Assembly: GCA_945871065.1 (NCBI GenBank)
Contig: CAMBUL010000015.1
Span: forward strand, 1 to 44,194
DNA: 44,194 nt
Direction of reading: 5' to 3'
DNA from: Chthoniobacter flavus
Lineage (GTDB): Bacteria; Verrucomicrobiota; Verrucomicrobiia; Chthoniobacterales; JACTMZ01
Shown: positions 14,167-23,368 of the stretch, piece after piece
How the letters are laid out: every line of letters starts with the position of its first letter
Numbering within the stretch: position 1 is the stretch's first letter
Position numbers and translations under genes: made by a program
The notes under the pieces: model-generated
What the model saw: only the letters and a program-made list of their open reading frames with translations
Told to the model about the DNA's origin: nothing
The model's database searches: none

Positions 14167-17010
14167 TCAGCGCGCCGCTGCGATCAACTCGCGCAAGACG
14201 AAAGGCAAAATGCCGCCGTGGCGGTAGTATTCGACCTCGATCGGAGTATCGATGCGGAGGATCACCGGGACATCTCGGGCGGCGCCGTCAGCTTTGGTGA
14301 TGCGCAGGGTAAGTTTCTGGCGCGGCTTGACCTCCTCGGAGAGCCCGAGCACATCGAAGGTCTCGGATCCGTCCAGGCCAAGCGTTTGCGCACTCGTCCC
14401 CTCTTCAAACTGCAACGGAAGCACGCCCATTCCGACCAGGTTCGAGCGGTGGATGCGTTCGTAGCTTTGGGCCACGACCGCTTTCACCCCGAGCAACATC
14501 GTCCCCTTGGCGGCCCAGTCGCGGCTGGATCCGGTGCCGTATTCCTGGCCGGCCAGCACCACAAGCGGCGTGCCGTCGGTTTTGTATTTTGCCGCGGCAT
14601 CGTAGATGGCCAGGACCTCGCCCTCCGGCGCGCCCTTGGCGAAGTACTTGGTCACGCCACCCTCCACCCCGGGCACCATCAAATTTTTGATCCGCACGTT
14701 GGCGAACGTGCCGCGCGTCATGATGCGGTCATTGCCGCGACGCGACCCGTAACTATTGAAATCCTGCGGTTCGACCCCGTGCCCGACCAGGTACCGGCCG
14801 GCCGGGGAAGCGGCCTTGATCGCGCCAGCCGGCGAAATGTGGTCGGTCGTCACCGAATCGCCGAAAATACCGAGCGGACGAGCCCCTTTGATGTCGGCAA
14901 TCGTGCCCGGCTGCATCGAAAAATCGGCAAAAAATGGCGGATTTTGGATGTAGGTGCTTTCGTCGTCCCAAGCGTAAAGCTGTCCGGAGGACCCGGGGAC
15001 TTCGTTCCACTTGGGATTCTGCTCGGCGAAGTCGCGGTAAAGCCTGCGGAAGATTTCAGGCTTGAGCGCTGACTGCATGGCGGCACGGATTTCCTCCAAC
15101 GACGGCCAGAGGTCGCGCAGGTAGACGTCGCGGCCGTCCTTGTCCTGCCCAAGTGGTTCGGTGGTCAGGTCGATGTCCACCCGGCCGGCGAGGGCAAAAG
15201 CCACGACCAGCGGAGGCGACATGAGGAAGTTGGCCTTCACATTTTGGTGCACGCGGGCCTCAAAGTTGCGGTTGCCGGAAAGCACAGAGGCCGCCACCAA
15301 ATCGTGGCTCGTGATGGCCTCCTCCACAGCCTGCGGAAGCGGGCCGGAATTGCCGATGCATGTCGTGCAGCCGTAGCCGACGATCTGGAACCCGAGCTGG
15401 TCCAAATAGGGCTGGAGTCCGGTGGAATGCAGGTAGTCTTGCACGACTCGGGAACCGGGAGCCAGCGAGGTCTTCACCGCGGGAGAAACATGGAGCCCGC
15501 GCTCGACGGCCTTCTTGGCCAAAAGCCCGGCGCCAAGCATGACACTTGGGTTGCTTGTGTTCGTGCAGCTGGTGATCGCGGCGATGACCACACTGCCGTG
15601 GTCGAGGGCGGCGGACTCGTGGCCGGCGCGGCCCGGGACATTGTCCGGCGTGGGCCGGTCGTCTTCCATTTCCTCAACCTGCTTTTTTTCGTCGGCCGGA
15701 ATTTCAAAACGCGGGGAGACGACTTTGATTTCCGCCGGTTTGCCGCGCGAGGCGGACGGCTTGTTGTATCCGCCCTCAGCCACCGGCTTCTCGAGGAGGG
15801 AGCCGAAAACCGTCTTGAGGTCGGGCAAATCGATGCGGTCCTGTGGGCGCTTCGGCCCGGCCACGCCCGGCTGCACGGAAGCCAGATCGAGTTCGAGATC
15901 CGTGCTGTAGTCAATGTCGCCCGCCCTCGGCATGCCGAACATCTGCTGCGCCCGGAAGTACGCCTCGAACGCGTCGCATTGCGCGTCGGTCCGTCCGGTG
16001 CCGCGAAGATAGTTCACCGACTCGGAGTCAACCGGGAAATAGCCCATGGTCGCACCGTATTCCGGCGCCATGTTGGCAATCGTCGCGCGGTCGGGCAGCG
16101 GAAGCGAAGCGGCGCCTTCCCCGTAGAACTCAACGAATTTGCCGACCACTTTGGTCTTGCGGAGCAATTCGGTGACATGCAGGGCGAGGTCCGTGGCGGT
16201 GACGCCCTCGCGCAGACGCCCAGTGAGATTCACTCCGACCACTTCCGGGGTGAGGAAATAAACGGGCTGGCCGAGCATGCCGGCCTCCGCCTCGATGCCG
16301 CCCACCCCCCAGCCAACCACACCGAGACCGTTGATCATGGTGGTGTGCGAATCGGTGCCGACCAGAGTGTCCGGGTAGTAGAGTTCCTGCCCGTCCGCGG
16401 ACTGCGAGAGCACCCCTTTGGCGAGGTACTCGAGATTCACCTGGTGGACGATGCCGATGCCCGGCGGAATCACGCCGAAAGTCTTGAAAGCCTGCTGCCC
16501 CCACTTGAGAAATTGATAGCGCTCGCGGTTGCGCTTGAATTCCATATCGAGATTGAGGCGCAGGGCGTCGGCGCTGCCGAAAAAGTCCACCTGCACGGAG
16601 TGATCGACGACCAGGTCGACCGGAACCAGCGGCTCGATCATGGCGGGATCCTTCCCCGCCGCAGCGACCGCATTGCGCATGGCGGCCAAGTCGACCAGCA
16701 GCGGCACGCCGGTAAAATCCTGGAGCACAATGCGGGCGACCACGAAGGGAATCTCCTCGGCCGCCGGCCTCTTCGCATGCCAGGCGGCCAGCATCCTCAC
16801 ATCCTGTTCACGCACTTTACGCCCGTCGCAGTTGCGGAGCACGGACTCCAAAACGATGCGGATGCTGACCGGCAACCTCGAGATCGGGCCCAGTCCGGCT
16901 GACTCGAGACGGGGCAACGAATAAAAGACTCCCTCGCGCCCGGGCGTGGGCGTGAACTTTTCCAGTGCGGCAAACGGATCGTGCATGACCTTCCAAGAAA
17001 TCTCCGGCAC
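14167..17010 (-). CDS. acnA: Aconitate hydratase A
   Basis: This 947-residue aconitase isomerises citrate and isocitrate in the TCA cycle. The three 4Fe-4S ligands are in [10 protein letters not shown] and [13 protein letters not shown], and the catalytic swivel domain has [10 protein letters not shown] and [17 protein letters not shown]. Length and motifs fit the AcnA/IRP1 type rather than AcnB. Residues about 400-465 form a charged, low-complexity insertion ([13 protein letters not shown]) that makes it longer than the usual 890-900 residues. It is divergent from pyruvate kinase, with a 76-base shared promoter region. Confidence 0.95.
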   Translation of the reverse strand: MPEISWKVMHDPFAALEKFTPTPGREGVFYSLPRLESAGLGPISRLPVSIRIVLESVLRNCDGRKVREQDVRMLAAWHAKRPAAEEIPFVVARIVLQDFTGVPLLVDLAAMRNAVAAAGKDPAMIEPLVPVDLVVDHSVQVDFFGSADALRLNLDMEFKRNRERYQFLKWGQQAFKTFGVIPPGIGIVHQVNLEYLAKGVLSQSADGQELYYPDTLVGTDSHTTMINGLGVVGWGVGGIEAEAGMLGQPVYFLTPEVVGVNLTGRLREGVTATDLALHVTELLRKTKVVGKFVEFYGEGAASLPLPDRATIANMAPEYGATMGYFPVDSESVNYLRGTGRTDAQCDAFEAYFRAQQMFGMPRAGDIDYSTDLELDLASVQPGVAGPKRPQDRIDLPDLKTVFGSLLEKPVAEGGYNKPSASRGKPAEIKVVSPRFEIPADEKKQVEEMEDDRPTPDNVPGRAGHESAALDHGSVVIAAITSCTNTSNPSVMLGAGLLAKKAVERGLHVSPAVKTSLAPGSRVVQDYLHSTGLQPYLDQLGFQIVGYGCTTCIGNSGPLPQAVEEAITSHDLVAASVLSGNRNFEARVHQNVKANFLMSPPLVVAFALAGRVDIDLTTEPLGQDKDGRDVYLRDLWPSLEEIRAAMQSALKPEIFRRLYRDFAEQNPKWNEVPGSSGQLYAWDDESTYIQNPPFFADFSMQPGTIADIKGARPLGIFGDSVTTDHISPAGAIKAASPAGRYLVGHGVEPQDFNSYGSRRGNDRIMTRGTFANVRIKNLMVPGVEGGVTKYFAKGAPEGEVLAIYDAAAKYKTDGTPLVVLAGQEYGTGSSRDWAAKGTMLLGVKAVVAQSYERIHRSNLVGMGVLPLQFEEGTSAQTLGLDGSETFDVLGLSEEVKPRQKLTLRITKADGAARDVPVILRIDTPIEVEYYRHGGILPFVLRELIAAAR

Positions 17011-17086
17011 TGTCAGTCGGCAAGCTTGAATTCACCGTACGGCAAGTTCCTCTTGCCACTCCCTGCCAGCCCGTCTTTCCTTTCCC

Positions 17087-18490
17087 ATGCGCAAAACTAA
17101 AATTATCTGCACCCTCGGTCCGGCCACCGACTCGCCCGAGGTGCTCGCCCGCCTCATCGCCGCCGGCGCCAACGTCTTCCGGTTGAACATGAGCCATGGC
17201 ACCCACGAATGGGTCCGAACCGTGGTCCCGCGCATCCGCGAGGTGGCCCGCCAGACGTCGGCCAACATCGCCATCATGATGGACACCCAGGGCCCCGCCA
17301 TCCGCACCGGCGACGTGGCCACCAATCTGGATCTTCACCCGGGGGACGTGGTGGAATTCACGGTCCGCGGAGCCAAAAGCGAGGAGCACTACTCGGTGGA
17401 CGTGAACTATGACGGCCTGATCGACGACATTCACGACGGGGACGTTGTCATGGTGGACAACGGGAACATCCACATGAAGGTTCTGGCCAAGAAGGAAAAC
17501 CGCGTGCAATGCGAGGTGCTGACCCAGGGCGTGCTCGGCTCGAGACGCCACATCAATTTGCCGGGAGTAAAGGTCAACCTGCCTCCCATGACGGAAAAGG
17601 ACCTCAAAGACATTGTCGTCGGGGTGGAGACCGAGGTGGATTATTTCGCCCTGAGCTTTTGCCGCGAGCGCTCCGATGTCGATGCCATGCGGGCCGAGTT
17701 AAAGCGCCTCGGAAGCGACGCACACATCATCGCCAAAATTGAGGACCAGCACGCGGTGAAACACGTCAAGGAAATCATCGATGCCGCGGATGCCGTCATG
17801 GTGGCCCGCGGGGATCTCGGGATTGAATGCCCGATGGAAGAACTTCCCATCATCCAGCGCCGCATCGTCAAGATCTGCCTGCAAGTGGGCAAACCGGTCA
17901 TCGTGGCCACCCACATGCTCGAGTCGATGATCACCAACCCCCTTCCAACCCGCGCGGAGATAACCGACGTGGCCAACGCAGTGTACGAGCAGGCGGATGC
18001 CATCATGCTCAGCGGCGAAACCAGCGTGGGAAAATACCCGGTGCAATGCGTGGAAACCTTCGATCGCGTGGCCCGGCGCATCGAACGCAGCGGCGGGGCC
18101 GGTTTCGCAGCCGATGCCGTCATCGACGGACCACGGCAGAAAACCGTGGCGGCGGCCGTTTCGTTGGCCAACAACTTTCCCCAAGCCAAGATGGTGGTCT
18201 TCACCTTCCAGGGAACAATGGCTCTCTACGTGTCGCACTTGCGCCCGTTGCACGCGCCCATTTTCGCCTTCAGCCCCGACGAACGGGTCTGCCGCCGCCT
18301 CGCCCTGCTTTACGGCGTGCACGCCCAACGTATGGGTTTCGTGGCTGAACCGGACAAAAATGTCTTTGCTGCCGAAACCGCACTGCTGCTCAAGGGCTTG
18401 GCCGAACCCGGCGATCACTTGGTGGTCGTGACCGATATTCTCGCCGGGGACCGGAGGCACGAATCGGTGCAGCTCCGTATTGTCCCTTGA
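17087..18490 (+). CDS. pyk: Pyruvate kinase
   Basis: This 467-residue enzyme converts phosphoenolpyruvate and ADP to pyruvate and ATP, the last step of glycolysis. Visible motifs are the N-terminal KIICTLGPAT, FRLNMSHG, MDTQGPAIRTG, the catalytic lysine and metal region IAKIEDQHAV followed by VMVARGDLGIE, and ATHMLESMITNPLPTRAEITDVANAV with SGETSVGKYP. The C-terminal allosteric domain is present. It is single-copy in this window and transcribed away from aconitase. A strong GC hairpin follows the stop. Confidence 0.96.
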   Translation: MRKTKIICTLGPATDSPEVLARLIAAGANVFRLNMSHGTHEWVRTVVPRIREVARQTSANIAIMMDTQGPAIRTGDVATNLDLHPGDVVEFTVRGAKSEEHYSVDVNYDGLIDDIHDGDVVMVDNGNIHMKVLAKKENRVQCEVLTQGVLGSRRHINLPGVKVNLPPMTEKDLKDIVVGVETEVDYFALSFCRERSDVDAMRAELKRLGSDAHIIAKIEDQHAVKHVKEIIDAADAVMVARGDLGIECPMEELPIIQRRIVKICLQVGKPVIVATHMLESMITNPLPTRAEITDVANAVYEQADAIMLSGETSVGKYPVQCVETFDRVARRIERSGGAGFAADAVIDGPRQKTVAAAVSLANNFPQAKMVVFTFQGTMALYVSHLRPLHAPIFAFSPDERVCRRLALLYGVHAQRMGFVAEPDKNVFAAETALLLKGLAEPGDHLVVVTDILAGDRRHESVQLRIVP

Positions 18491-18537
18491 AAGCCGGTTA
18501 TCCGTACAACCGCCAGCGTAGCCCGAGCCAGAACTAA

Positions 18538-18569
18538 CCGGGCCCACCGGGAAAACCCGGCGGGCCCGG
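18538..18569. terminator. Strong hairpin between convergent pyk and sigma factor
   Basis: CCGGGCCC-A-CCGGG, an AAAA loop and CCCGG-C-GGGCCCGG form a 14-position stem with one A/C mismatch in the 91-base gap between the two stops. It is placed to serve both strands. The classic U-tract is absent, so Rho-independent activity is likely but not certain. Confidence 0.65.
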
Positions 18570-18581
18570 CCCCACCAATTC

Positions 18582-19445
18582 TTATCCTGACCCCGCGGGG
18601 TATGCCGTTTGGGGTTCGGGGAGGTTGAGTTCTTCACGTTTGCGCAAGGCCTTGCGCATTTTGAGGAGAGCGATGTTCTGCAGTTGCCGGATGCGCTCCC
18701 GGGTCACACCGAACTTATGCCCGACTTCCTCGAGCGTGCGCTCCCGGCCACCATCCAGTCCGAAGCGGAAGCCGATGATCTTGCGTTCGCGCGGGTCAAG
18801 GGCATCCAACAGGTCGCCCACCTCGCCTTGCAAATCTTTGTCACGCAGCGCCTCGAAGGGGTCTTCGGCACGGTCATCGCCCACTAAGTCGCCGAAAGCA
18901 GTGTCGTCATCGGCACTAATTTTCGCGTCGAGCGAAGCCGGGCGCACCGCCACATTTTTGAGGTGGGCAACTTTGGCCACGGGCAACCCTAGCTCCTCGG
19001 CCAACTCTTCGGTGGTCGGCTCATGGCCGAGTTCCTCGGTCATTTGCGCGGCAACACGGCGGATTTTGCCGATTTTATCCACGAGGTGAACCGGCAGTCG
19101 GATGGTCTTGCTCTGGTTGGCCAGGGCGCGTTTGATCGATTGCTTGATCCACCAAGAAGCATAAGTGCTCAGCTTGCCGCCCTTTTTCGGGTCGAAACGC
19201 TCCACCGCTTTCATCAAACCGATGTTGCCCTCGGAAATGAGGTCCAAAAGGGGAAGCCCGTAGTTGCCGAAGTCGTGGGCAATCTTGACCACAAGGCGGA
19301 GATTGGCCGTGATCATCTTTTCGCGGGCCTTTTTGTTGCCGCGTTTGATCTGCCCGGCCAGCTTGACCTCATCACGAGGGGTCAAGAGGGGCACTTGGCT
19401 GATCTCACGCAGATAGAGACCGATATTGTTGTCAGGAGCTTCCAT
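18582..19445 (-). CDS. RNA polymerase sigma factor, RpoD/SigA family
   Basis: This 287-residue sigma-70 factor has region 1.2 (NIGLYLREISQVPLLTPRDE), region 2 with core-binding and -10 recognition (NLRLVVKIAHDFGNYGLPLLDLISEGN, then STYASWWIKQSIKRAL), region 3, and region 4 with the -35 helix-turn-helix (LEEVGHKFGVTRERIRQLQNIALLKMRKAL). Region 1.1 and the long non-conserved insert are missing, so it is a short primary-like or group 2 factor rather than a full RpoD. I leave the symbol blank for that reason. An inverted repeat lies in its leader. Confidence 0.93.
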   Translation of the reverse strand: MEAPDNNIGLYLREISQVPLLTPRDEVKLAGQIKRGNKKAREKMITANLRLVVKIAHDFGNYGLPLLDLISEGNIGLMKAVERFDPKKGGKLSTYASWWIKQSIKRALANQSKTIRLPVHLVDKIGKIRRVAAQMTEELGHEPTTEELAEELGLPVAKVAHLKNVAVRPASLDAKISADDDTAFGDLVGDDRAEDPFEALRDKDLQGEVGDLLDALDPRERKIIGFRFGLDGGRERTLEEVGHKFGVTRERIRQLQNIALLKMRKALRKREELNLPEPQTAYPAGSG

Positions 19446-19470
19446 GGTATTTGGTGGTATTGGGGTTTAT

Positions 19471-19489
19471 CTGTCACTAATTCTGACAG
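19471..19489. promoter_or_regulatory. Inverted repeat upstream of sigma factor gene
   Basis: CTGTCA-CTAATTC-TGACAG is a perfect 6-bp dyad with a 7-base spacer, lying 26-44 bases upstream of the sigma factor start. The position fits a repressor operator or an mRNA leader hairpin. No regulator can be named. Confidence 0.45.
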
Positions 19490-19654
19490 ACGTTCCAAAC
19501 GATCGTTCAATTTAATTTTCGGCAGGACCGAATGTGTGGGGGGCTCGTTTCGAAACCGGTATTGGTCCACAGAGATCAGGCCGACGCTCCCCCTCGCCCC
19601 CCAACCGCCCGGGGCCCCTTCCCCCCAAAAACCAAGCGGAAAACCGCCGCGCCC

Positions 19655-19734
19655 TTACATCATGACCGACCGGTCCAGACCGCGGTATTGCAGCGCCTCA
19701 AGGAAGTGGTCCTCACCGATGCTCTCGGCCGCCG
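19655..19734 (-). pseudogene. Duplicated 3' end of comM
   Basis: About 80 bases match the end of comM at 27562-27641 with roughly five mismatches. Read on the minus strand they encode ESIGEDHFLEALQYRGLDRS and a final VMM stop, the same C-terminus as ComM apart from conservative changes. Upstream of residue AES the similarity ends abruptly. It is a fragment without a gene body, 7.9 kb from its parent. The rest of 19446-19799 holds the sigma-factor leader and nothing else I recognise. Confidence 0.7.
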
Positions 19735-19799
19735 CACGATCCGCTTTCCCGATGCGGGCGGGCTTTTTGCCGGCGGAGGGGTGCAGACCTGTCGCGGGA

Positions 19800-20483
19800 T
19801 CAGGCGCGTTTTGTTTTCCGTGGATCCGCCGCGGATAGATTTTCGTACAGCCGGAGGATGTCGTCCTCTGTTAAATCGACGAATGAGTCGATGCTCCGGA
19901 CTGCCGACACCACAGCCTCATGGGAAATGCCGGTGCCGGTTGCGTCTGACGGCTTGTGGTGGAAGCGGGAGGGATATCTCCGCCAAGGAAACCAAAAGTT
20001 GAAGGCCACGGCAAAAAGCACGATGCCGAGCGCATTCACGCCGACTGGCCACAGGGCGAAGGAATATCCCAAGGCGCTTACCTTCGGGCCCGCGATCACA
20101 GCGATGAGGGCGGTCGATCCTCCGGGCGGATGGAGGCACCCCAGGAGTTGCATGCCGAGGATGGAGAAGCCGACTGCGCAGGCGGCTGCCAGCACGGTGT
20201 CGGGTATGAGCTTTTGACAGGTCACGCCGACCAGAGCGGAGAGCACGTGCCCCGCTACCACCGGCCACGGTTGGGAAAGCTTGCCGAGCGGGACAACGAA
20301 GAGCAAAAACGCTGTGGCGCCCATGGACAGGACAATAAAAGACTCGGGGGACGCCCCGGAAAAATGGCGGCCCAATCCGATCATGAGGCCGATCGACAAA
20401 AAAGCGCCCACACATGCGACGATCTTTTCCTGCCATCCGGTCTCGTCCCGCTCGATGCCCAGCCATGCTTTGATCTCGTTCAT
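19800..20483 (-). CDS. HPP family integral membrane protein
   Basis: This 227-residue protein from ATG 20483 has about five membrane helices and the family-defining CLHPPGGSTALIAVI motif. The N-terminus MNEIKAWLGIERDETGWQEK precedes the first helix, and a soluble tail of about 60 residues follows the last one (DSFVDLTEDDILRLYENL). HPP proteins are poorly characterised; some plant and cyanobacterial members transport nitrite. The substrate here is unknown. The 39-base extension to 20522 is not needed. Confidence 0.85.
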   Translation of the reverse strand: MNEIKAWLGIERDETGWQEKIVACVGAFLSIGLMIGLGRHFSGASPESFIVLSMGATAFLLFVVPLGKLSQPWPVVAGHVLSALVGVTCQKLIPDTVLAAACAVGFSILGMQLLGCLHPPGGSTALIAVIAGPKVSALGYSFALWPVGVNALGIVLFAVAFNFWFPWRRYPSRFHHKPSDATGTGISHEAVVSAVRSIDSFVDLTEDDILRLYENLSAADPRKTKRA

Positions 20484-20622
20484 AGATCCGCAAGGGATTG
20501 AGCGGACCACAGCAAAAGGCAAACCGATTTTTACTCCCGTCCTGCGGCGCGGCGGGGATATGATGCGACGAAATTAGTGCAAGATGGGCATTACAGCAAC
20601 CCGTGACCGGCGGTAGAGAACA

Positions 20623-21031
20623 ATGAGATGGAGCAAGACGGCCCAGGATGATGCGCTGGAGGCGGAGGCGAGGCGCTTCGGGGAATTATCCGTGAAATTG
20701 ATCCAGGAGAAAAACTGGCAGGCCCTCGAGCAACATCTGTCACCCGCTTGCCAGTTTGTCACCGGCCGCGGTTCTTGCCGTCGCAACGAGGCGATGAAAC
20801 TGATGAAGGCGATGAATCTCGACGAAGTTCGCTTCAAGTATTTCAAGGCCACGCCAGCGGGGGGCAACCTCATCGTCAGCTTTTGGCTGAGTGCGTCCGA
20901 ATCGATTTGGAGGCAAAATGCTATCGACCGAGTTCCCGCCGCGCTTGAGCGTCTGGCAGTGGGTCGGGGCGGATTGGCAATGCGTTGCCTACGCCGAAGC
21001 TCAATCCGGTGGGCGGGGCGGCGCCGGCTGA
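20623..21031 (+). pseudogene. NTF2/SnoaL-like protein, frameshifted by one base
   Basis: The frame from ATG 20623 reads a small alpha+beta protein (MRWSKTAQDDALEAEARRFG, then WQALEQHLSPACQFVTGRG) typical of NTF2-like folds. At the TTT run 20906-20908 the frame goes wrong. Removing one T gives a continuous ending (ESIGGKMLSTEFPPRLSVWQ, then VGADWQCVAYAEAQ) that has the usual SVWQ...W.CVAY finish of such proteins and stops at 21029-21031. As written, the frame runs to 21036 with arginine-rich nonsense. Either a real mutation or a homopolymer sequencing error. The function is unknown; such folds often bind small ligands. Confidence 0.7.
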
Positions 21032-21048
21032 CCTAGCCGGATCACGCA

Positions 21049-23031
21049 TCAGGGTTTGATTCGGGCGACGTAGCTGGTCTCTAGCGATAATCCGCCCAGG
21101 CCGAAGAAGATGCCCAAGCCATAGTTCTGGTAGACGGTGTTACCGGTGGTCATCGTGCTGCCCGGGTAGTTGAGCGGCGTCCACTTGGCCGCGCCGAATC
21201 CGACGGCGGTCCGGTCGACCGAGACAAAGGCTGGGCCGTTCGTGGTGGTCGCAATCAGGTTGTATCCTCCGTCTCGCCCGGTGATGCCCTCGAAGTGCGT
21301 GAAGCCCGGTGTGTTGGTGTCGGCAAAATAAGTGAGGTTGGTGAATGTGCGCGTGACCGCGTTGTAGTCGACGAGGAAGGCTGTGTTGGTGCCATTGCTG
21401 CTGGCCCCGCCGGCGATTGTGTAAAAACTGCTGTTGCTGCCGTTCTGCCAAATGCCGTAGGCCGTGGTGCCGGACGGTGCGGTTCCGGCGTTGGTCGGGG
21501 CGAGGATCGTCCAGGTTTTGCTCGTGATGTGATAGATGAAGGCATTCCCCGTGCCGGCATTAGGGATCGGTTGCGATGTGTTGGTGGTCAGGTCGTAGTT
21601 GCCCACCACGAGGTCACCCATCGTGCTGTGGGGAATGGTGTTGCACACGCTCACGCCGACATTGGTCAGGCTGGCGGTCGGGACATCGATCTGCGTCCAG
21701 TTGCCTTTGCTTCCGTCCAGCGATCCCGTAAACATCATTCCGTGATTGAGCGTATTCGATGCGCCCTGCTTGTATTCGTAGCTGCCCACGATGCGCACGT
21801 TGCCCGCGCCGAGCGTCGGGTCGAAGAGGGCGGTGTTGGGACCATAAAAGAGTGAGCTGGTCACAGTTTGTCTTGGGAATTTTGGCGCGACTTTATAATA
21901 AGTCCCCCGCCCGGTATCCAAGGAACCAAGCCACCAAAGCCCTTGGATTTTTCCCTTGTTCAGGTAGCTCCCCGTGAGGACCACTTGCTTGGAATTGTAC
22001 CCGCGCACGCCCGTCACCGATTCGTTGTTGCGGAGGATTTTGGCGTAGGAAATTTCCGGGGTGAGACGGGAACCGATCAGGCTTGCGTAGCCGAAATACT
22101 CCGGCCCGGTGGGGCCGGGAGGATAGGAAGAAAAGACCATCGACCAGTTATTGCCGGCCGATCGCCCGATCGACCCAACCTGCGCAAGGTAGATTCCATC
22201 GGGCAAACCATCTGCCGCGGCTGAAAAGACAATATAGAGACTTCCATCCGGTGCCACAGTCCCGCTCACCCAGAACGGGTCAGGCCCCGTGCTCGATCCG
22301 AAGAAATATCCCGCGGTGTAAGTGTTGATGCGGAAAGATTGGGCGGCCCCGTCAAAGAGCGCGCTGTTTTGCACGGACCATTCCGTGTCCTGCAACCAAG
22401 CGTATTGACGGGAGCGGAGAGCGGCGTCGTCCTTGGCTTGACCTAGCGACGGGAGTTGCTGCCGGGGCGAAAGCTTGGTCATGTTGGCCCACTGCAGAAT
22501 GTAGGGTGGGCTGGCGGGATTTAATGGGTTCGAGGGAAGGGTTGTCTGCATGGTCATGCGCCACTCTCCGGCGACAAAGATCATGCGCCCCTTGGCATAA
22601 TTGGTCAGAGGGCTGGTGATGTCGCCTTGCGGCGGCGTGATGATTGTCATGCCGATCACCCCAGCCGGTGGCGGGGAGATCGTGCCCGACATGATGGAAT
22701 TGCTTGGCGAGTAGAGCGGGATCCATCCGGCGGGAGTCAACTTCTCCATGCTTACCGTCGTCGGGCCATTAAAAATACCGTTGGTGCAGGTGAATTGATA
22801 ATAGTTGCCGAATCTGATGCGCGTGTTGACCGACGAGTCTCTGGCCACGATGTATGCTGTCATTTGCGGCGGCGGAACATACCACACTGCGGCATTCGTG
22901 CCCGGCCCGCCCACGATGTGATCCCAGTAGCTGGAGCTGGCGTTCGGCGGTGGCGCGGCGGATGCGGCGTACGACGGCTGGAGGGACAGAGCGCAAAGTG
23001 CGACGAAAGGGAGGATGGGGCTGCTTTTCAT
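21049..23031 (-). CDS. Large exported protein sharing N-terminal module with 23369-27193
   Basis: This 660-residue protein has a signal peptide (MKSSPILPFVALCALSLQPS, cleavage near AYA/ASA). Residues about 35-330 are related to the N-terminal part of the neighbouring 1274-residue protein: WYVPPPQMTAYI against WFVPTQNLLAYI, CTNGIFNGPTTVS against CVNGVFTGISSQS, YAWLQDTEW against WAWMQGTTW, and TAGYFFGSS against NSGYFWGDG. The remainder (about 330-660) is glycine, asparagine and threonine rich with repeated strand-like units, resembling extracellular beta structures. No enzyme motif is seen. It lies just downstream of that neighbour on the same strand. Confidence 0.75.
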   Translation of the reverse strand: MKSSPILPFVALCALSLQPSYAASAAPPPNASSSYWDHIVGGPGTNAAVWYVPPPQMTAYIVARDSSVNTRIRFGNYYQFTCTNGIFNGPTTVSMEKLTPAGWIPLYSPSNSIMSGTISPPPAGVIGMTIITPPQGDITSPLTNYAKGRMIFVAGEWRMTMQTTLPSNPLNPASPPYILQWANMTKLSPRQQLPSLGQAKDDAALRSRQYAWLQDTEWSVQNSALFDGAAQSFRINTYTAGYFFGSSTGPDPFWVSGTVAPDGSLYIVFSAAADGLPDGIYLAQVGSIGRSAGNNWSMVFSSYPPGPTGPEYFGYASLIGSRLTPEISYAKILRNNESVTGVRGYNSKQVVLTGSYLNKGKIQGLWWLGSLDTGRGTYYKVAPKFPRQTVTSSLFYGPNTALFDPTLGAGNVRIVGSYEYKQGASNTLNHGMMFTGSLDGSKGNWTQIDVPTASLTNVGVSVCNTIPHSTMGDLVVGNYDLTTNTSQPIPNAGTGNAFIYHITSKTWTILAPTNAGTAPSGTTAYGIWQNGSNSSFYTIAGGASSNGTNTAFLVDYNAVTRTFTNLTYFADTNTPGFTHFEGITGRDGGYNLIATTTNGPAFVSVDRTAVGFGAAKWTPLNYPGSTMTTGNTVYQNYGLGIFFGLGGLSLETSYVARIKP

Positions 23032-23194
23032 GGAGTGTTTACGGGATGGATGTTTTCGCCCCGTCGGGCGGTGACTGGCCCCAGTGAGCAGTAGCTCTGC
23101 GGGCAGGACATTTGATGAGATTCCCAGAAAGCTGTATCTACCGATACTTCATCCCGGAGAAGAAGCAAGGGAAAGAGATTGCGAGGGAGACAAA

Positions 23195-23214
23195 TTGACT
23201 CAAGTGAAAAGACA
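23195..23214. promoter_or_regulatory. 20-bp shared upstream element, copy 1
   Basis: TTGACTCAAGTGAAAAGACA differs at one base from the sequence at 27272-27291. Each copy lies upstream of one of the two related exported-protein genes, in the same orientation (164 and 79 bases before the starts). It is a candidate common regulatory site. The rest of the 337-base gap 23032-23368 shows nothing else I recognise. Confidence 0.5.
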
Positions 23215-23368
23215 CCGTCGGCTCTCTGAGATGGGGCGTCGAACAGTCAGCTTGTGATGTGATCCCTTGAGTTCCCCATTCCATAAATATTTTCCCACCG
23301 CAGGGGCCGCTGGCCTCTCCGAGCCGCAAGCTCGACGAGCAGGAGGCCATCGGACGGCTCCACGAAAC

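Noticed and set aside
15244-16902. 552-residue plus-strand ORF
   Set aside because: It is the antisense shadow of aconitase in GC-rich DNA, with no recognisable domains.
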